In this document: piece after piece, positions 45,856 to 56,100 of the stretch
Layout: each line of letters starts with the position of its first letter
How positions within the stretch are numbered: the first letter of the stretch is position 1
From: Symsagittifera roscoffensis
Lineage: Eukaryota > Xenacoelomorpha > Acoela > Convolutidae
DNA: 64,000 nt
NCBI RefSeq assembly: GCF_963678635.1
Contig: NC_087070.1
Location: forward strand, 15,503,840-15,567,839
Direction of reading: 5' to 3'
Translations under genes and position numbers: made by a program
Notes under the pieces: generated by a model
What the model was told of the DNA's origin: nothing
The model's input: only the letters and a program-made list of their open reading frames with translations
Databases searched by the model: none

Positions 45856-47706
45856 CTCGTCCACGGACGAACAATCTGGGCTTGGCTCGTATTCCTCTTT
45901 TGCATCCGTGAAGTGCACTCTCCTCGTGAAGCTAGATTTCGACCTGATCCTGACTTCCTCAGTAGCTTGGTTTTGATTCGATGTTCCATATTCAGTGAAC
46001 GAAGTTCTCAACAATACTTCTTTCGGCATCGAGGTCACCAGCTGGTTGACGATCGACCTGCAATCCCGTTCAACGCCTCGGCTGCGAATGGACACTGGCC
46101 TCTTCTCCGTTCTCTCGGTGACAGTCAACCTCTGCATGGTCTCTATCCATTCACGATCATGCCTATTCACTTCCCTATCCAACAAGTCACGGAGTTTTCC
46201 CATGACGTCCGGCGCCACGTTCACCGTCTTATTCAATAAAGCGATGCTGTTTATACCCAGCCTGGTCAGTTCTTGCTGTACCAAGTTGGATGGGACTAGC
46301 AGGTCCAACGGAACGGGTTCGCCTCTGGCTAAAAGCTTTATCTCCGCGGCCGTCTCCACTGGAAGGTCAGGGTGTCCAGGTATAGGATGTTCTGATTTGT
46401 CTAACCACCTAGTAAGTGGCAGCTTATCGTAGGTTTCTTTGTCCAGAAAGGAAAACCCCTCTTTGATCTCTGATTGGTTAGCCTGCTTCTCCTCGAGGCG
46501 CTCATAAAATTCTGTCTTTTTACTGAGGCTATCTGCGTTCTGGTGCTTGTCACGGGTACGGTGCTCTATGATCATGTGGTATCCATCCAAGCGCACGATC
46601 CAACGACCAATGTAGCTTTGATCCATCGAATAGGTTTTCAGCCAGGCAAGGGCACGATTGTCCACACGTAACTTGAATGGAGCACTCCCCAGGTAGGCCC
46701 TGTATTTTTCCACGAACGTGATCACAGCAAACATCTCCGCTTTTGGTGCGCCGTACTTCATCTCAGTGTCACTCAGGACTTTACTTCCATAAGCTATCGG
46801 ACGAAGAACCGTTCTCCCGTTCCACTCCTGCTCTTGGTGAAGTATGCCTGATATCGCAACCACTGATGCATCCGTGTCCAGCACGAACATTCCCTTCTCC
46901 GTTGGCATGCCGAGGACCGGTGCCTCGCAAAGTTCACGTTTGATGTTTTCAAATGAGACTTGTGCCTCATCAGTCCAGGTGAACTTTTTGCCCTTGTTTC
47001 TCATCAATCTCTGCATGGGGTATATTTTGTCAGCATACCCCTTGATGAACTCACGATAATAATTGGCGAATCCCAGAAAACTCATCAACTGTGTATCTGT
47101 TTTAGGTACCTTCCAGATCAACACCGCTTCAACCGCTTCAGGATCTGGTCTCACTCCATGTTTGTCAACCAGGCGGCCCAAATACTTTATGGAATCCCTG
47201 AGGATTTCACACTTAGAGGGTTTGCATTTCAGACCCGCCTGCTTCATGCAAGAAAACACCTCCTCCAACCTCTCTATGTGGTCTTCTAGGGTTGGTGTTG
47301 CAATCACAACATCATCGACATAACACATGATGAGATTCCCGTATTTCTTAGTGACGCTCGTGAGTGCCTGAGCCATCAGTCGCTGGAATGTGGCCGTCGC
47401 GTTGCACAATCCGAATGGCATCCTCTTCCACTGGAATAGTCCCAGCTCACACGCGAAACCTGTTTTCTCTCGATCTTGCTTTCTGAGTGGCACTTGCCAG
47501 AATGCTGAGCCCAAATCCAACGTCGTGAAGAACTTAGCGTCTCCCAGCTTGGATAGGCTCTCATCGATGCGGGGAATGGGGTATGCGTCTTTTATAGTCA
47601 CTGCGTTCAGATAACGGAAATCACAACAAAACCTGAGTTGCCCCCCTTTCTTTTTCGCCATGACCACGCCACAAGCCCATGGGGACTTCGACGGCTCAAT
47701 CATGTC

Positions 47707-47709
47707 TTA
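47707..47709 (-). other. In-frame TAA inside the RT domain of gag-pol
   Basis: The minus strand reads GAG TAA GAC ATG with no change of frame. The residues on either side belong to the conserved N-terminal RT helix that precedes the IEPS-SPWA motif. A programmed recoding site would be expected between gag and protease or between protease and RT, not within the RT fold. I read it as a nonsense mutation or assembly error rather than regulated readthrough. Confidence 0.85.
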
Positions 47710-50700
47710 CTCCATTAACATTTCAATTTCCTTCCTACACGCTTCTGACTTATTTGGGGTCATTCTTCTCGCCCCTTCCCTATGAGGTACCGAGCCCTCT
47801 TCTATCTCAATCTCGTGCTCTACAAAATTGCAACAACCTATATCGGCCTTATGCTTTGAAAAAACGTCTGCGTTCCGATCTAGCACCGCCCTAAGCGAAT
47901 CTAGTTCCTTGTCAGATATTTTACCCTTCAGATGTTCTATCTCAGGTAGGACAGGCCTATTCGCTGCTAACTCTGCTTCCGTCGGCCTCTCAGGAAAGTT
48001 GGAACAACTAGACAGCCCATCATCTGTTTCCGACTTCATTGAAAACAATTTCCTAGAAGATTTCAATTCAATTACTCTTTTCTTTATACATTCTTGGTTC
48101 GCATGTAATGGACATTTAGTTACGTCAAACTTCTTCAAGTTCTCCACACTCAGAAAGTCTGTGTTCAGAGGCAAAGCGTAGCCAAGTTTCTTTCCCCTCT
48201 GTATTGTCACTGTTGTTGCTTCTGTGTTCAATAACACACTCACACACAGTCCGCTCTGAGAGAGTGAGAAGCTTCTTCCTAAAATAGCCGAGCTTTTACT
48301 GTTTGGATTTGGTACCAGACACACCTGTCTGTCATTGCTGAGTTCATTCAAGTTCCTCATCCTAAACGTCGCTACTACGGCTTGGTTCGGTTTTAATCTA
48401 ACTTTTCGATCCAGAAAAATCGGCACCTTGGCCTGATTAATTAAGATCTTATTAAGGGGTCTTTTCTCATACTTTCTTTCAGGATCCTTGATCCTAATCA
48501 ATCCGTCATTGAGATCAATCGTGACGTCAAAGTTGCGAACGAAATCCCTTCCTAGGATGAACTGGTCGGATTCATCCAAATTCTCTACTACTAGGAAGCT
48601 CATCCAAAGATGTCTTCCTCCAAGCTGCAGTGAGATGATCGGGGTTCGTCCGGCGACATAGATCGCTCCCTGATTGGCAGCTGCCAACCTGATGTTTGTC
48701 GGTATGAGATCCGATCTTTCGAAACCCATGTCGGTCCAAGTTTTGACTGGCATGACACTAACCACTGCTCCCGTGTCTAGCAGCCCCTTTACTGAAAGTT
48801 GTCTGCCTTGCACGTCCAGAACGTGTGCGGCCAGATCTGCCTCGCAACCAATATGCACAGCATCTTGTTCGAGCATCGCGTTGTGTCCGATTCGTCTGAC
48901 CTTCAGCTCCTCTTGACCAATGTATATCCGGCCAGCCTGATCGTTCGCATCAGTTATGTGAGCTTTCGTGTAGATATTGATGCCATCCACGTTCATCAGA
49001 ATCGGGTAAGGGCCATGGACATCGATATAATGTCCGTCCACTTTCATCAGCCTCGGACCTCCCGTTGTGAGCAGCGCTCGCACTGCCCTGGAGTCCAGTT
49101 TGGGATCCTTCTCCTTCAGGTAGTCGGCATAGATGTCCAGGTGGACCAGTGTAATCTCGGATGGCTCGCTCAGGTTCTTGACCACCTGGTGCCCTGCGAC
49201 TGAGATGATAGACATTATTTTGGTCCCTGCCTTCGTCATGCCGAAAGTCTTGCCAGATATAACGTTCAGTTTTAGTCCCTGTTTCTTGGGCTCTTTTTCA
49301 TCTTCTGCTCTTGTCGTCTTACTCAGGACATTAAGACTTTCCCGAAGATCTGTGCTCTCCAGCTCCGACCTTACCCATTGCTCCACTTCTTTCGTGGCAA
49401 GGTCCTGTTTGACATTCTGCAGCGCTGTCCTTGCCGCCAGGCCGTAATCCACCTTGAGTGGACTAGACGACTCTGCTTCGAGGTTCGAGGCTACCACCTC
49501 GTCAGGCCATGTCTTAACCTTTTTGGTCGCAAAGGTGCTCGGTGTCGTTTCCTTTCTCCGAGATTCAGCCTCGTTCATCAGACGTGCTCGACTGGCCTTG
49601 ACACCCGAAAGCGCCTCTTCGTGGCGGGGATGTTTCGCGTCCGCTACTGCGTCCCAAAATTGAGTACAATCCGACTTGAAGTGTCCCTCCAAATTACAGA
49701 AGAAACACCTCGGACCATATTTCATGATGAGCCCTCTCACGTACTCTTCATGATCCTCGTCGGTCGCGTCAGCGTCCTCGAGAAAGTAGCCTATGGCCTT
49801 CATGTTCTGTTTGTATGCAGAACACGCAGAAACGTGATGGTCCATCGAACCACAATTCGCACACGACCTCCTCTTGTCCATGTCATCGCGAGGTTTGTAC
49901 CAACTGGAATTCGCACCAGTGTTTGTCCCGCTATAGTTACCATAATTGCTGTAACGGTTTTGCGCCCTCGGTTTTATCAGTAAATACTCGCGTGACTTCA
50001 AACGCAAGTCGTCGGGCGTGGGTACCTGGTCAAGCGACAGGGTGAAGTGAGTGGCCAACATCGTCTTCAACTCCTCACTCCTTACACCATCCATGAACTT
50101 CGAAGCGATCGCCAAGTTTCGTTCGGATATTCTCTCATCCGGGTTGCTCCTCCTCCTGAGCAATTCAAGGTCGTCCAAGAATTTATCTATTGATTCTTCA
50201 TCTCTCTGACGCCTCTTCTCGAACTTCACCATGGCCTGGTGCCCTTGTACTCCAGAGCCGAAACGATTCAGCAGGATGTCGAATATCTTGCGAGTGCTGT
50301 CTCTCTCATTGGCTCTTTTCGTCATTACACAATTTAATGCAGTACCCTCCAGGTTGCTCGTCAGCGCGCTGCACTCTTGTTTCTTGGAGAGATTCTCTTC
50401 CTCAAAGTGTAACTTCATCACCTCTATCCAAGTATCAATGCAGCCGTCTGACTCGTCTTTATATGACTTCGGCTTTTTCAGTGTTCTTCTTGACCTCTCT
50501 CCTCTCTCGGTTGACTTCGAGAGCTTGGTGATGAATGTTTCAAGAGATCTGTTCAGAGGCTCAAACATCGAGGCATACATCGTTGTGTCTTGTGAGACTG
50601 TAGTCAGATCTGGTACTGAACTGACTTGTGGCACGGTTGGCAATCTTGTCTCCGGGGTGGCATCTGCCTCCGGTGGGACTGGATTTGTCCAGCCAGGCCT

Positions 50701-52083
50701 CTGCGGGGCTGCCCTTGGCCGCTCCTTGTTTCTATGTTCGTAGTTCGTTCTCGAGCCTTGCTGGGCTCTGGCACTATTGCCCGTACCATCTCCAACATTC
50801 GCATGGCGTGAGCGCTCCCTTGAGTTGGAATGCTCCTGCCAATTATTCCCATTCAGGATCGCGTCAAGCTTCCGCATCATCAAGTCAGATTTGGCGTCCA
50901 ACCTCCTTTCCAGGCCAGTCATCGTTTGGGCGTAGGTATTATCATGATCATTCAACAATCGCTCGATCTCTCTTGTCATCCTAGCCTCTCTTTCCTCTGA
51001 CTCTTTGTTTGCCTGAGCCAGGCTCTCGGCCAGGCATTGATCGGTGTCACGAATCAATTGAGCCTGATCAAACCTCGCCTGCGACTTCACGTGCGTTAGC
51101 TCATCTTTCAAATTCTCTCGACCATGGTGAGCTCTCTCGTCAACTTGATCTATCCGCTTAGTCATGTCTCGCCTCAATTCATCCAGGCCATTCATCACAC
51201 CAGCGAACATATCACTTATGTCACCAGCTGCCCCCAGTGGCGGGGTTAGCCCCAGAGAAGACGAGGTCAACTGTGGCTGTAGCCTAGTACTTGATGACGC
51301 ACCGCCCTTTTGCTTGTGCATTGACGTCATCAGTCTGTCAAACGTTGATGATGCTCCCATCGTTATCCCATCTGACATAGGCCTGGTCGGCGAGGCAGAA
51401 GATGCCTCCCTGCTCATGTCGTTCCTTGGGCACGGTGTGAAGTTCACATCCGGATGGGTTATCTCCGGGTAGTTATCACTGGAAGTCAAACCTACAGTTG
51501 GTAGTGACGCCATGCGTTCGTCGTACAAGGACTTCCAACTCTTCTTGGCCTTCGAGAACGTCTGCTCTTCACCCGGACTCATACTCGACATCATCGCGTT
51601 GTTACTCTGTTTGGCCAAGGACGAGTGTGCACTTGTCAGATGTGAAGGTTCCTTTCTCCATTTATAGCTCTTAGTCTCTGATTTGGACATTCCCCTGTAC
51701 AACACTTCCTCCCGAGGTTCGACCTCGGAACGCTCCGAGGTCTCCTCTGTCCTCTCGACTCCCTCTCGCTCGAGGACCCCGTCTGGCTCAAAGTCGGGTC
51801 GAATGAGCGTTCGCTCCCCTTCGTCAAAGGGATCCACCGGCGTTTCGCTCGCAGGCTCGGCCTCGGCGCTCCGCCCTTGATTGCCATCAAGGTTTTTCTC
51901 GCTCCTTAGTCTCATTTCGATCACTGAAAGATCAGGTTGACCTTTAGTCGATTCGTCTTCAGCAAACGCGTCGGAAGCGCTGCTAAACGAGGTTTGGCTA
52001 CGCCTAGTTCTAAATTTCCGCGTGCTTCCCTTGCTTAGCCTGGGAATTTTAGTAGTCGATCCTAACGAGTCCCTGCGCTGCAT
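47707..52083 (-). CDS. LTR-element gag-protease (plus the start of RT)
   Basis: 1,458 codons from the first ATG (52081-52083, MQRRDSLGS). The open frame extends 20 codons further upstream without an ATG. Residues about 1-290 are polar, Ser/Glu-rich and probably disordered. About 300-410 is a coiled coil. About 540-680 is a retrotransposon Gag capsid-type domain (WIEVMKLHFEEENLSK, AMVKFEKRRQRDEESIDKF). Two CCHC knuckles follow: CANCGSMDHHVSAC (49822-49863) and CFFCNLEGHFKSDC (49667-49708). The aspartic protease has LLDTGAVVSVM near 48775 and ILGRDF near 48550. The frame then enters RT and meets TAA at 47707. Gag, protease and RT share one frame, so no gag-pol frameshift is used. Gag is unusually long. 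Confidence 0.93.
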   Translation of the reverse strand: MQRRDSLGSTTKIPRLSKGSTRKFRTRRSQTSFSSASDAFAEDESTKGQPDLSVIEMRLRSEKNLDGNQGRSAEAEPASETPVDPFDEGERTLIRPDFEPDGVLEREGVERTEETSERSEVEPREEVLYRGMSKSETKSYKWRKEPSHLTSAHSSLAKQSNNAMMSSMSPGEEQTFSKAKKSWKSLYDERMASLPTVGLTSSDNYPEITHPDVNFTPCPRNDMSREASSASPTRPMSDGITMGASSTFDRLMTSMHKQKGGASSSTRLQPQLTSSSLGLTPPLGAAGDISDMFAGVMNGLDELRRDMTKRIDQVDERAHHGRENLKDELTHVKSQARFDQAQLIRDTDQCLAESLAQANKESEEREARMTREIERLLNDHDNTYAQTMTGLERRLDAKSDLMMRKLDAILNGNNWQEHSNSRERSRHANVGDGTGNSARAQQGSRTNYEHRNKERPRAAPQRPGWTNPVPPEADATPETRLPTVPQVSSVPDLTTVSQDTTMYASMFEPLNRSLETFITKLSKSTERGERSRRTLKKPKSYKDESDGCIDTWIEVMKLHFEEENLSKKQECSALTSNLEGTALNCVMTKRANERDSTRKIFDILLNRFGSGVQGHQAMVKFEKRRQRDEESIDKFLDDLELLRRRSNPDERISERNLAIASKFMDGVRSEELKTMLATHFTLSLDQVPTPDDLRLKSREYLLIKPRAQNRYSNYGNYSGTNTGANSSWYKPRDDMDKRRSCANCGSMDHHVSACSAYKQNMKAIGYFLEDADATDEDHEEYVRGLIMKYGPRCFFCNLEGHFKSDCTQFWDAVADAKHPRHEEALSGVKASRARLMNEAESRRKETTPSTFATKKVKTWPDEVVASNLEAESSSPLKVDYGLAARTALQNVKQDLATKEVEQWVRSELESTDLRESLNVLSKTTRAEDEKEPKKQGLKLNVISGKTFGMTKAGTKIMSIISVAGHQVVKNLSEPSEITLVHLDIYADYLKEKDPKLDSRAVRALLTTGGPRLMKVDGHYIDVHGPYPILMNVDGINIYTKAHITDANDQAGRIYIGQEELKVRRIGHNAMLEQDAVHIGCEADLAAHVLDVQGRQLSVKGLLDTGAVVSVMPVKTWTDMGFERSDLIPTNIRLAAANQGAIYVAGRTPIISLQLGGRHLWMSFLVVENLDESDQFILGRDFVRNFDVTIDLNDGLIRIKDPERKYEKRPLNKILINQAKVPIFLDRKVRLKPNQAVVATFRMRNLNELSNDRQVCLVPNPNSKSSAILGRSFSLSQSGLCVSVLLNTEATTVTIQRGKKLGYALPLNTDFLSVENLKKFDVTKCPLHANQECIKKRVIELKSSRKLFSMKSETDDGLSSCSNFPERPTEAELAANRPVLPEIEHLKGKISDKELDSLRAVLDRNADVFSKHKADIGCCNFVEHEIEIEEGSVPHREGARRMTPNKSEACRKEIEMLME

Positions 52084-52485
52084 AGTTTTGTACAAAATGA
52101 AAGTATTCGTAATTTGATGGCAATGCAAACGTACCACAAACAAGATTTAGTTAAATCACTTAACGCTGCCTACTCGATTCCGTCAGTATCAAAATGTCTC
52201 TTAGATCTCTCACGACTAAATTAGTGACTCAGCTAAAGTTACACACAGGGTCTACCCAGTATTGATATAATGCTAACTCAACCCGGTTGTATAGTATAAC
52301 AGTATCACTAAGTTTCCACAAGATATAATCGACACACAAAACACAATCGATAATCAGATAAGAATATCCTACAGGTGACAGCGACCTTTTGTCAGTATCA
52401 ATTTATCGCCACACAATTTATCAAGTCACTGCTTTGTTAAAATTAAACAATCTTCGATAAAAAGCAGTGATGATTCAGAAATAGA

Positions 52486-52857
52486 TAAATAAAACTTAGT
52501 CTTAAAGAAAAAGACTTCCCCCAATCGGAACGATCCGAAAGAACGAAGCCCAGGACACAGTCTTCTCAAGTGGGTGTGTATTTGCCTAATACACCCACCG
52601 AGGTCTTCTTTTGGGTGTCCTGCGATTGCCCGAGCTGTCCTACTAAGTAGCTCAAGGCAACCTCTTGGTCGAAAATTCGTCAAATCTATGAAAAAGCTCT
52701 CCCACACTCGGACTGCTCCAAGTGCACGAGAGTAGGGAACAATTCTTCTTCTCAAGTGGGTGTGTATTTGCTTCATACACCCACCGAGGTCTTCCTTTAT
52801 TTGTTCCCGGATTGCCCGAACTTTCCTATTAAGTAGCTCAAGGCAACCACTCAACCA
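52486..52857 (-). repeat. Direct duplication of a 186-bp hairpin module in the leader
   Basis: The block TAAGTAGCTCAAGGCAAC and the block CTTCTCAAGTGGGTGTGTATTT each occur twice at a spacing of exactly 186 bp. Each unit keeps a hairpin TGGGTGT/ACACCCA (52571-52597 and 52757-52783). The spacing is a multiple of three, and the minus-strand translation of both units retains KEDLGGC and QIHTHLRR. Confidence 0.85.
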
Positions 52858-53054
52858 AAATCACAATCAAAAAAAAAATCTTGTTCGGGTACTTCTAATA
52901 CACCCAATATAGAATCCAAAGTTGATCACGAATTTCCGGGTCAGAATGGGTTCTTATGACCCTGATAAGCACGCCTAATATCCTAATATGATCCTAATTA
53001 AATGGATATTTTCCGTTTCCCAAATTGCCACAGAAGGTTTACTCAAGTCTCTTA

Positions 53055-53610
53055 CAAGGAGGGTCGCTAGAAGGTTTAAGACACTCCGGAGGGTTACCTC
53101 GGAGGGTACCTCAATCACTCAAGTTACTTAGGAGGGTATCTTAATCACCCAAGTTACTTCGGAGGGTCCCCCTAAATTTACTAAGGAGGGTCAATAAGAT
53201 GCTTAATACGCTCCGGAGGGTCACTTCGGAGGGTACCTCCAAAATTTTCAAATTTTCTGATCTCACTTGGAAGGTTCTCCTACTAGCTTCAAAAAACGTC
53301 AAAATAAGCTAAGGGTTCTAGGGGGAGCTGTTTCAACTTCTTAGGGTGATCTCGTGGAAATTTTCCACTAAGGAGGGTTGCTAAAGGGCTTAGCTGACTC
53401 CGGAGGGTCACTTCGGAGGGTTCCCCCAAAATCAAGAAAAAGGGTTAAATCACCGCAGTAAAGCCTCTGAAAGCGGTCTACCTGACTTAAAACTAGGTTG
53501 GCTGACACGGTCAACCTTCCCAGTTGAATAAAAAGATGTTTTGATAAAATTTTCTGCCGCTCGGAGGGTTGCCCGTTACTTGGACCCTCCGAACCAACAA
53601 ATTCTAAAAA
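53055..53610 (-). repeat. GGAGGGT array in the leader
   Basis: The heptamer GGAGGGT (ACCCTCC in element RNA) appears about 12 times here in contexts such as CTCCGGAGGGT and CTTCGGAGGGT(A/T)CC. It recurs singly at about 53973, 54463, 54684, 55062 and 55131, with reverse-orientation CCCTCCG words interspersed. Confidence 0.8.
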
Positions 53611-55185
53611 ATTTTTCTTTTCCGAAATAATCAACCCAAAAACGGTTGCGATTCGGAAAAGTGGTCAAAAACGTCGACTTATGGTACCAAAATTATCCCG
53701 ATCGGATAACTAGTCTTTGAGAAATCGCCAAAAACGCGTTTGTCAAAATGGCCTTTTTCACCACCTGTATAGGATCTGAAAGACTTTTTTCGCAATTCCG
53801 GTCGAAAGTGCCTAAAAATACTTGAAATGAGCGTAGTAGCCCTGTACGGCACTGGAATAATGCAAAAAACCGGACCAAAATTGGTTTAGAAACAAAAATT
53901 TGGCCAAAAACTATCAAATTTGGACCCTCCGATTCCTTCCTTTTCCAAACCTTAAGTCGTTAGCTCTATCCACGGAGCTACTCGGAGGGTTACCCAAAAA
54001 TTTCTCTAGTAACCGAGCACGTTATGCTAGCACGCTCCTAACGCAAAAATTTTATTGCTCTAACTCTAAAAACTCAAAAACTCGATCCCCAAAACAGATT
54101 GACAAAATACAGAAAATTATCAAAATTTTGGTCGAAAAATTCTCGTTTTTCTAACTTCCACTGAATCTTTGCTCACGCGGTTTCTTTAATAAAGGGGATC
54201 GAACTACGTGGCTACTCTCTATATAAAAGCTTTTTGCCTATCGGAAAAGCTCGGATATCCGAAAATTTGGGGGTCTACAGTTTGGTCGAAAATTGGTAAT
54301 TTTCGACAAAAAATGGGTGTTTCTTGGGTCTAAATAGGAGATAAGTAATATATAGTAAGGACAATAATCTATAAATAGTCGTTAATAAATAGTACTATAC
54401 CCTCCTTTGCACCAAAATATTCGAATTAAGACCCTTAACTCGGAAATTTGTAATCGATGGAGGGTACAATCGGACCGCGCCAATCGTGCCCCCCACCACT
54501 TAAGTTTTAAGGAAATAGTACCCGAACGATACTAAAATTGCTTCAACGATACCCAACAGTCGTTGCGGATGTTGTCCTTGATGTCCCTGTTGAGTGTGGA
54601 ACACGTTGATCAGCCTGCCACTCTACCCTCCGGTCACCGGCAAAATCACCATTAACGTGCTTAAACACTCAAATTACACTCGAGGGAGGGTACCCAACCC
54701 TTCACCAAAACACACAATCTCTCTATCAGAGACGATATAAATCAATCTGAAACAACAACAAATAGGAAGGTCAGATCACATCTCGTCCGGAAATAACATA
54801 TAAACTGTCACTTTATGTTTTTTACTGTTTTTGGTCTTTTTTGGATTTTTTTACTGTTTTTTGTACTTTTTTGTTTTTAAATAAATTTGTTTTTGGCTTT
54901 TTCTTGGTTATACACTATTTTTGTTTGGTTTTAAGCTTTCTCTTTAATTGTTTTTGGTCCTGGGACCTCAGGACAAGCGGGCTCTAGATTTCCCACCTAA
55001 CCCTCCGGCCCCCGGAATTTTCGGTGTTAACCAAGTTAAAAAGCTAAATTGCACTAGACGGAGGGTACGCACCTTCCCCCTAGTACAATAACGGTCATTA
55101 AGGCCTCTAACTCGGGCATACGCCCGGAGCGGAGGGTACGTCGCTGAAACGCTTGCTGATCATGATGGTTTCATGCCTTTAACAG

Positions 55186-55203
55186 GCCCACCCAGGAGCG
55201 CCA
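55186..55203 (-). promoter_or_regulatory. Primer-binding-site candidate
   Basis: The minus strand reads TGGCGCTCCTGGGTGGGC, starting 12 bases inside the 5' LTR edge. It starts with TGG, as required for pairing to a tRNA CCA end. The tRNA cannot be named, and a 12-base gap from the LTR is longer than usual, so this is tentative. Confidence 0.5.
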
Positions 55204-55215
55204 TAAAAACGTCTA

Positions 55216-56100
55216 TGTAACATTCGCCCAAATATCACACAGCGACGGAGCGTAGAAAAAGTACCTATCAACGACTGGCAGGCGTCAGTTACCTTAATTC
55301 TACTCGTTTTTCACCGTCTCGACCTTGCCAGTTGATTTTCTGGTCTGTTTAGGGCAAAGTAAAAAGTTACCATTTTTAGGCCATCAGTCAAACGACTTTT
55401 GATCAGCTTTCGTTTGCATGCGAACACAACCACATAGCTGAGTCTCGGATCCTCAGACTACGTGATTGTCATTAAAAACACGGCTCGAACAACCTATTTT
55501 ATTATGTTTTTGTGTGACAGTTTTATATTAAATCCATTGGAGATGGATTGACCCTTTCCTTTTTCTATCTACTCATGTCCTGAAATATCAAATAATATCG
55601 GTGTTTAATTAAGATCTAGGACATTACAGCAGCTGTTATAGTTAGTTTACCCAGTCCCTTCACATATAACAGTCTCTGGGGGACCAAGCGTCCGCTCCCG
55701 TGATTTTCTTGAGATAACACTCTTATCTCCTATATTTCGTGTCCCGGGAGGGTTCCGTGGTATTTCTCTTCCCCCCACTGAAGCCTCCGTCTCCACAAAT
55801 ATCTGTCACTAAGGTCCTTATCGTGTGTTATTGCCACGATAAGAGGCTCCGTGTTTTTCTGTCTCTGATACAACCGTTCTTCACAATTTCTATCGTTGTT
55901 CTGATTTTCGTCTTTTTTATTCAAAATGGCCGTCTTTTTTCTATTTCTCAGAAATGTTCTTCTTCCGATCGAAATTTTAAAAATAAAAATTCTAGAACAT
56001 TCTGACCCTCCGTCGCAACACTTTTCTGTTCATAAGGCCTTTAGTCACTTTTATTTCTGTCGCGGGAAGGTTATGCTGTGTCATCTGGCAGAATGGCACA
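55216..56100 (-). repeat. 5' LTR
   Basis: Same sequence as 37205-38089 apart from one base (T at 55293). TATAAA (minus strand) is at 55522-55527 and AATAAA at 55498-55503. This LTR would drive the full-length minus-strand transcript. TG...CA termini. Confidence 0.95.

Larger units (their letters stand above)
42601..47706 (-). pseudogene. LTR-element pol: RT (after the stop), RNase H, integrase, acidic linker, macrodomain
   Basis: 1,700 codons from the ATG at 47703; the frame is the direct continuation of gag-protease across a TAA at 47707-47709. RT: IEPSKSPWA at the N side, DLGSAFWQVPL, MPFGLCNA, and YVDD at residues 128-131. RNase H: LDTDAS (about 277-282), Glu324, VDNRA (348-352), ADSLS (391-395). 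A spacer of about 500 aa contains repeated LSGES motifs. Integrase (about 44040-44960): the HHCC zinc site (HDQMGH, CLSCQQ), the catalytic Asp in QIDHQ, Asp in SDNGKAF, Glu in GLVERQNRT, then a WRGPFQITEV tail. An acidic linker of about 300 aa follows, then the macrodomain. All catalytic residues of RT, RNase H and integrase are present. Because the stop falls inside the RT fold, this copy cannot make a normal Pol without readthrough. Confidence 0.93.
52084..55215 (-). other. 3.1-kb untranslated leader of the LTR element
   Basis: Lies between the 5' LTR and gag. Open frames are short; the longest, 142 codons at 52426-52854, is a translation of the duplicated module and starts with TTG. Content: a duplicated 186-bp hairpin module, a GGAGGGT/ACCCTCC array, T-rich stretches near 54830-54960, and a primer-binding-site candidate. 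Such a long leader may contain an intron, an internal ribosome entry site or packaging signals; none is shown by the sequence alone. Confidence 0.7.
37205..56100 (-). mobile_element. Giant Ty3/gypsy LTR retrotransposon, 18.9 kb, near-identical LTRs
   Basis: Bounded by two 885-bp direct LTRs that differ at one position by eye. All coding is on the minus strand, in the order LTR, long leader, gag, protease, RT, RNase H, integrase, linker, macrodomain, two unknown reading frames, LTR. RT before integrase and a GPF-type integrase tail define Ty3/gypsy. At the left edge the flank ends AAAAATG and at the right edge it begins ATGCTTG, giving a 3-bp ATG duplication, or 4 bp (AATG) if the LTR is taken one base shorter. 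Size is about three times that of usual gypsy elements. Two in-frame TAA codons interrupt coding (47707-47709 and 39755-39757). Confidence 0.97.

Noticed and set aside
14400-47709. Possible reassigned stop codons: in-frame TAG at 15140 and TAA at 39755 and 47707 within otherwise good ORFs
   Set aside because: The two intact host genes and pol itself end in ordinary TAA or TGA at family-typical positions, and the same non-LTR ORF2 also has a true frameshift. Decay of transposon copies explains the stops.
47700-47712. Programmed gag/pol readthrough at the TAA
   Set aside because: The stop lies inside the conserved N-terminal RT helix rather than between gag, protease and RT, so termination there would not give a sensible product.
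39768-51880. Many plus-strand open frames of 60-200 codons within the LTR element
   Set aside because: They are antisense shadows of the gag, pol and ORF3 frames, with no domains of their own.
52426-52854. 142-codon frame in the leader as a small accessory gene
   Set aside because: It starts with TTG, has no domain, and its internal repetition is explained by the 186-bp DNA duplication; kept only as a possibility in the findings.
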